Assembly (NCBI GenBank): GCA_913063255.1
Contig: CAJXYJ010000001.1
Location: forward strand, 38,628-102,627
DNA: 64,000 nt
Origin: an uncultured Flavobacteriales bacterium
Lineage (GTDB): Bacteria > Bacteroidota > Bacteroidia > Flavobacteriales > Flavobacteriaceae
Direction: 5' to 3'
Below are positions 62,477-64,000 of the stretch, one piece after another. The position numbers and the translations under genes are program-made. Below the pieces are notes generated by a model. The model was not told the origin of the DNA. It did no database searches and saw nothing but the letters and a program-made list of their open reading frames with translations. How positions within the stretch are numbered: the first letter of the stretch is position 1; every line of letters begins with the position of its first letter.

Positions 62477-62646
62477 TTATACGGTTTAAGTGCCCTCTAA
62501 ACCTTATACGGTTTAAGTACTTTTAAACCTTGTCTTCTAAAACCTTGTAAGTACTTGCTATCACTATATCCGTAAGGTTTGACATACGGTTTAAACCCTA
62601 CCTTTTGCTATATACGGTTTAACGTACCCCCTATATATAGGGGTAC
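62477..62646. repeat. Iteron-like repeat region beside RepA-like ATPase gene
   Basis: ATACGGTTTAA occurs at 62477-62490 (TTATACGGTTTAAG), 62504-62517 (same 14 bases), 62583-62595 and 62611-62622. Pairs are spaced 27-28 bases apart. Several AAACCTTAT-type elements lie between them, and the region ends in a near-palindrome GTACCCC...GGGGTAC at 62624-62646. It is directly downstream of the ATPase gene. The pattern resembles a plasmid-type replication origin. Confidence 0.65.
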
Positions 62647-62669
62647 TAAACCTTATGAAACATATAATG

Positions 62670-63848
62670 TTAGAAGTTTGAAGTTGTTATGCGCAAACTA
62701 TCAACAACTTCAAATTTTAAAAGTTGATAAGGCTTACGTGCTTTTTCTTGCGATAAATATCCTTTCATTTTACAATGTGTTATGAAAGCCTTTGTCTTAT
62801 TATTACCTACCTTTTCCTGGTGAAAATCTTCAGTCAGGTACTTAACATCTTCTATAAGATTCCCGTAAGTAATCTTTACATTAAACCTTTCTATTCTCTC
62901 AATACCTTGCCTTTCTGCTTCTCTAACAAAACAACTTTCAATTATTTCATATTTGTATTTTTCTGTTAATTCTGTAAGGAAGTTTCTTTGTCCGGATGAA
63001 ATCTCTTTTGTGAATTGATAGTTTTCAACTTCAATAGGTAAACCTTGTTCATTAATTCTAAATGCAAAGGGTTGAGGTTCTTTATTTCTCGTTTGCTCGG
63101 GTGTCATTACGGAAATTTGCCTATCTCCATCATCTACATTGATGCTAAGCACCGTTTCTGATTTGTTTATTAATTCAGTCCCAATATGTCCTCTTGCGTG
63201 TTCTGAAGTCTTGTTTTGATGCAATACGTTTATTATATGGATATTTTTTTCTTCAGTCCATTTTAATAACTTACTACTTATCATTGTGGCTTCTTCTTCA
63301 TTGTTAATTGAATTGATGAGGTCTTTTATTCCATCTATAACTACAAGTCCAATATTTGGTATATTGTAAATCGCATATTCAATTAATTTAAGACGGTCAG
63401 AGGGTTTATAGCTTCGTAATCCATAAACTTTTAAATTTGTTGGCTCTGCTATTCCAGTTTGTTTACAAATACGTTTTAAAGCAAGTTGAACATGATATTT
63501 ACCTTGTTCAGTATCAAAATACAAAACAGTCTGTTGCTCTTTTGGTAGTTCTGATTTGAATTTATTGCAAGTCACCTGTCCTGAAACTGTTGCAGAAACC
63601 GCAATATTTATAAAAAAAGATTTTTTGCTTTTTGCTTTTCCTGTAACTAGTGAAAAGTTGCCTAGCGTTCCAAGAATGTACTCACCATTACTGTCTACCA
63701 TTAACCATGCTCTTTTCGGTGGGTCAAGTTTTTCTGTTGGATCTATCAAACAACCCTCTAGTTTCTCATTTAGTTTCACTACCTTGTCCTTGTCTTTTAA
63801 GCCCTTGATATCGCCTTGCGTTTCAGGGGTTTTGTCTTGCTCGCTCAT
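62670..63848 (-). CDS. RepA-like/RecA-fold ATPase of a mobile element
   Basis: 392 residues. P-loop variant GNFSLVTGKAKSKKS (~62-77), Walker B 'NIGLVVIDGIKDL' (~165-178), then 'IHIINVLHQNKTSEHARGHIGTELINKSETVLSIN', the RepA/AAA_25 helicase-like pattern usual beside mobilization genes in Bacteroidota elements. C-terminal ~100 residues are likely a DNA-binding winged helix. Its start overlaps the upstream gene by four bases (ATGA). The iteron-like repeats begin 24 bases past its stop. Similar in class, but not closely in sequence, to the ATPase at 24975-26036. Confidence 0.75.
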   Translation of the reverse strand: MSEQDKTPETQGDIKGLKDKDKVVKLNEKLEGCLIDPTEKLDPPKRAWLMVDSNGEYILGTLGNFSLVTGKAKSKKSFFINIAVSATVSGQVTCNKFKSELPKEQQTVLYFDTEQGKYHVQLALKRICKQTGIAEPTNLKVYGLRSYKPSDRLKLIEYAIYNIPNIGLVVIDGIKDLINSINNEEEATMISSKLLKWTEEKNIHIINVLHQNKTSEHARGHIGTELINKSETVLSINVDDGDRQISVMTPEQTRNKEPQPFAFRINEQGLPIEVENYQFTKEISSGQRNFLTELTEKYKYEIIESCFVREAERQGIERIERFNVKITYGNLIEDVKYLTEDFHQEKVGNNKTKAFITHCKMKGYLSQEKARKPYQLLKFEVVDSLRITTSNF

Positions 63849-64000
63849 ATCTTATTTATTTCTTCTATAAGCTTATTTATTGCGTAATCTCGACCTACTA
63901 ACCTTAAGCGATATTTATGTACTCTATCGTTGTTGAAATTCTCATTTACAATGCCTTTAGGTTTCACTTTTACAATGCTTTTGAAATTTTCGATTACCCC
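63845..64000 (-). CDS. Gene fragment at right edge, coupled to the ATPase gene
   Basis: Fifty-one codons and a TGA are visible; the frame is open to the window edge (residues ...VKPKGIVNENFNNDRVHKYRL...VGRDYAINKLIEEINKI-stop). Four-base overlap with the ATPase start. Position and size suit a small DNA-binding (excisionase-type) protein, but too little is visible to assign it. Confidence 0.6.
   Translation of the reverse strand, partial: GVIENFKSIVKVKPKGIVNENFNNDRVHKYRLRLVGRDYAINKLIEEINKI

Overview
The window is from an AT-rich Bacteroidota genome, most likely a marine-type member of the Flavobacteriaceae. The signs are type IX secretion (T9SS) C-terminal sorting tails on several large secreted proteins, Bacteroidota promoters of the form TTTG-N19-TAnnTTTG, a lysyl-tRNA synthetase with a C-terminal extension, flavobacterial families such as the DUF6090 membrane protein and the putative porin, and REP-like intergenic palindromes.

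Layout. (1) 1-811 is the 3' end of a CocE/NonD-type hydrolase. (2) 0.85-32.9 kb is accessory DNA made of consecutive blocks. The blocks are separated by copies, intact or decayed, of one composite repeat: a short motif (GTGACC-AATCC-GTGACC), a CTGCTAC-rich stretch, a terminator-like hairpin and the 3' end of lysS, always in the same order and orientation. The true lysS (32943-34634) lies at the right end. I read this as an accretion array at the lysS 3' end with about nine units. Its cargo is a lipoprotein, a DUF11-type adhesin, a DUF6090 protein, a CotH-like protein with a bestrophin-like channel and a phosphatase, three GIGT-type secreted paralogues, an AraC/TPR regulator with three tandem FG-GAP/VCBS T9SS proteins and an M1 aminopeptidase, a tyrosine-recombinase element with a RepA-like ATPase, and a C5 restriction-modification cassette with two related nucleases. 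(3) 34.8-54.8 kb is ordinary chromosome: DUF1573, a LuxR-type regulator, Pmp3, lipB, rnhB, porin, acyl-CoA dehydrogenase, anmK, nhaD, exbB-exbD-tonB, a VPS10/BNR T9SS protein, folC and tRNA-Val(UAC). (4) 54.8-64 kb, directly after the tRNA, is accessory again: small secreted proteins, a Clp-fold serine protease (SDH family) with a 62-residue partner, a complete toxin-antitoxin-SecB-like chaperone (TAC) operon with a visible promoter and operator, and an iteron-like region next to a RepA-like ATPase, typical of a mobilizable element that runs off the right edge.

How it fits together. In the left region several cargo genes are co-directional with lysS and end inside, or just before, a lysS-derived tail, so the tail supplies the stop codon and a shared 3' UTR with terminator. 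The integrase at 27.1-28.2 kb is the only recombinase in the array and is the obvious candidate for having built at least some units. The right region carries plausible defence or addiction functions. All functional statements rest on motif reading by eye; no database search was run.
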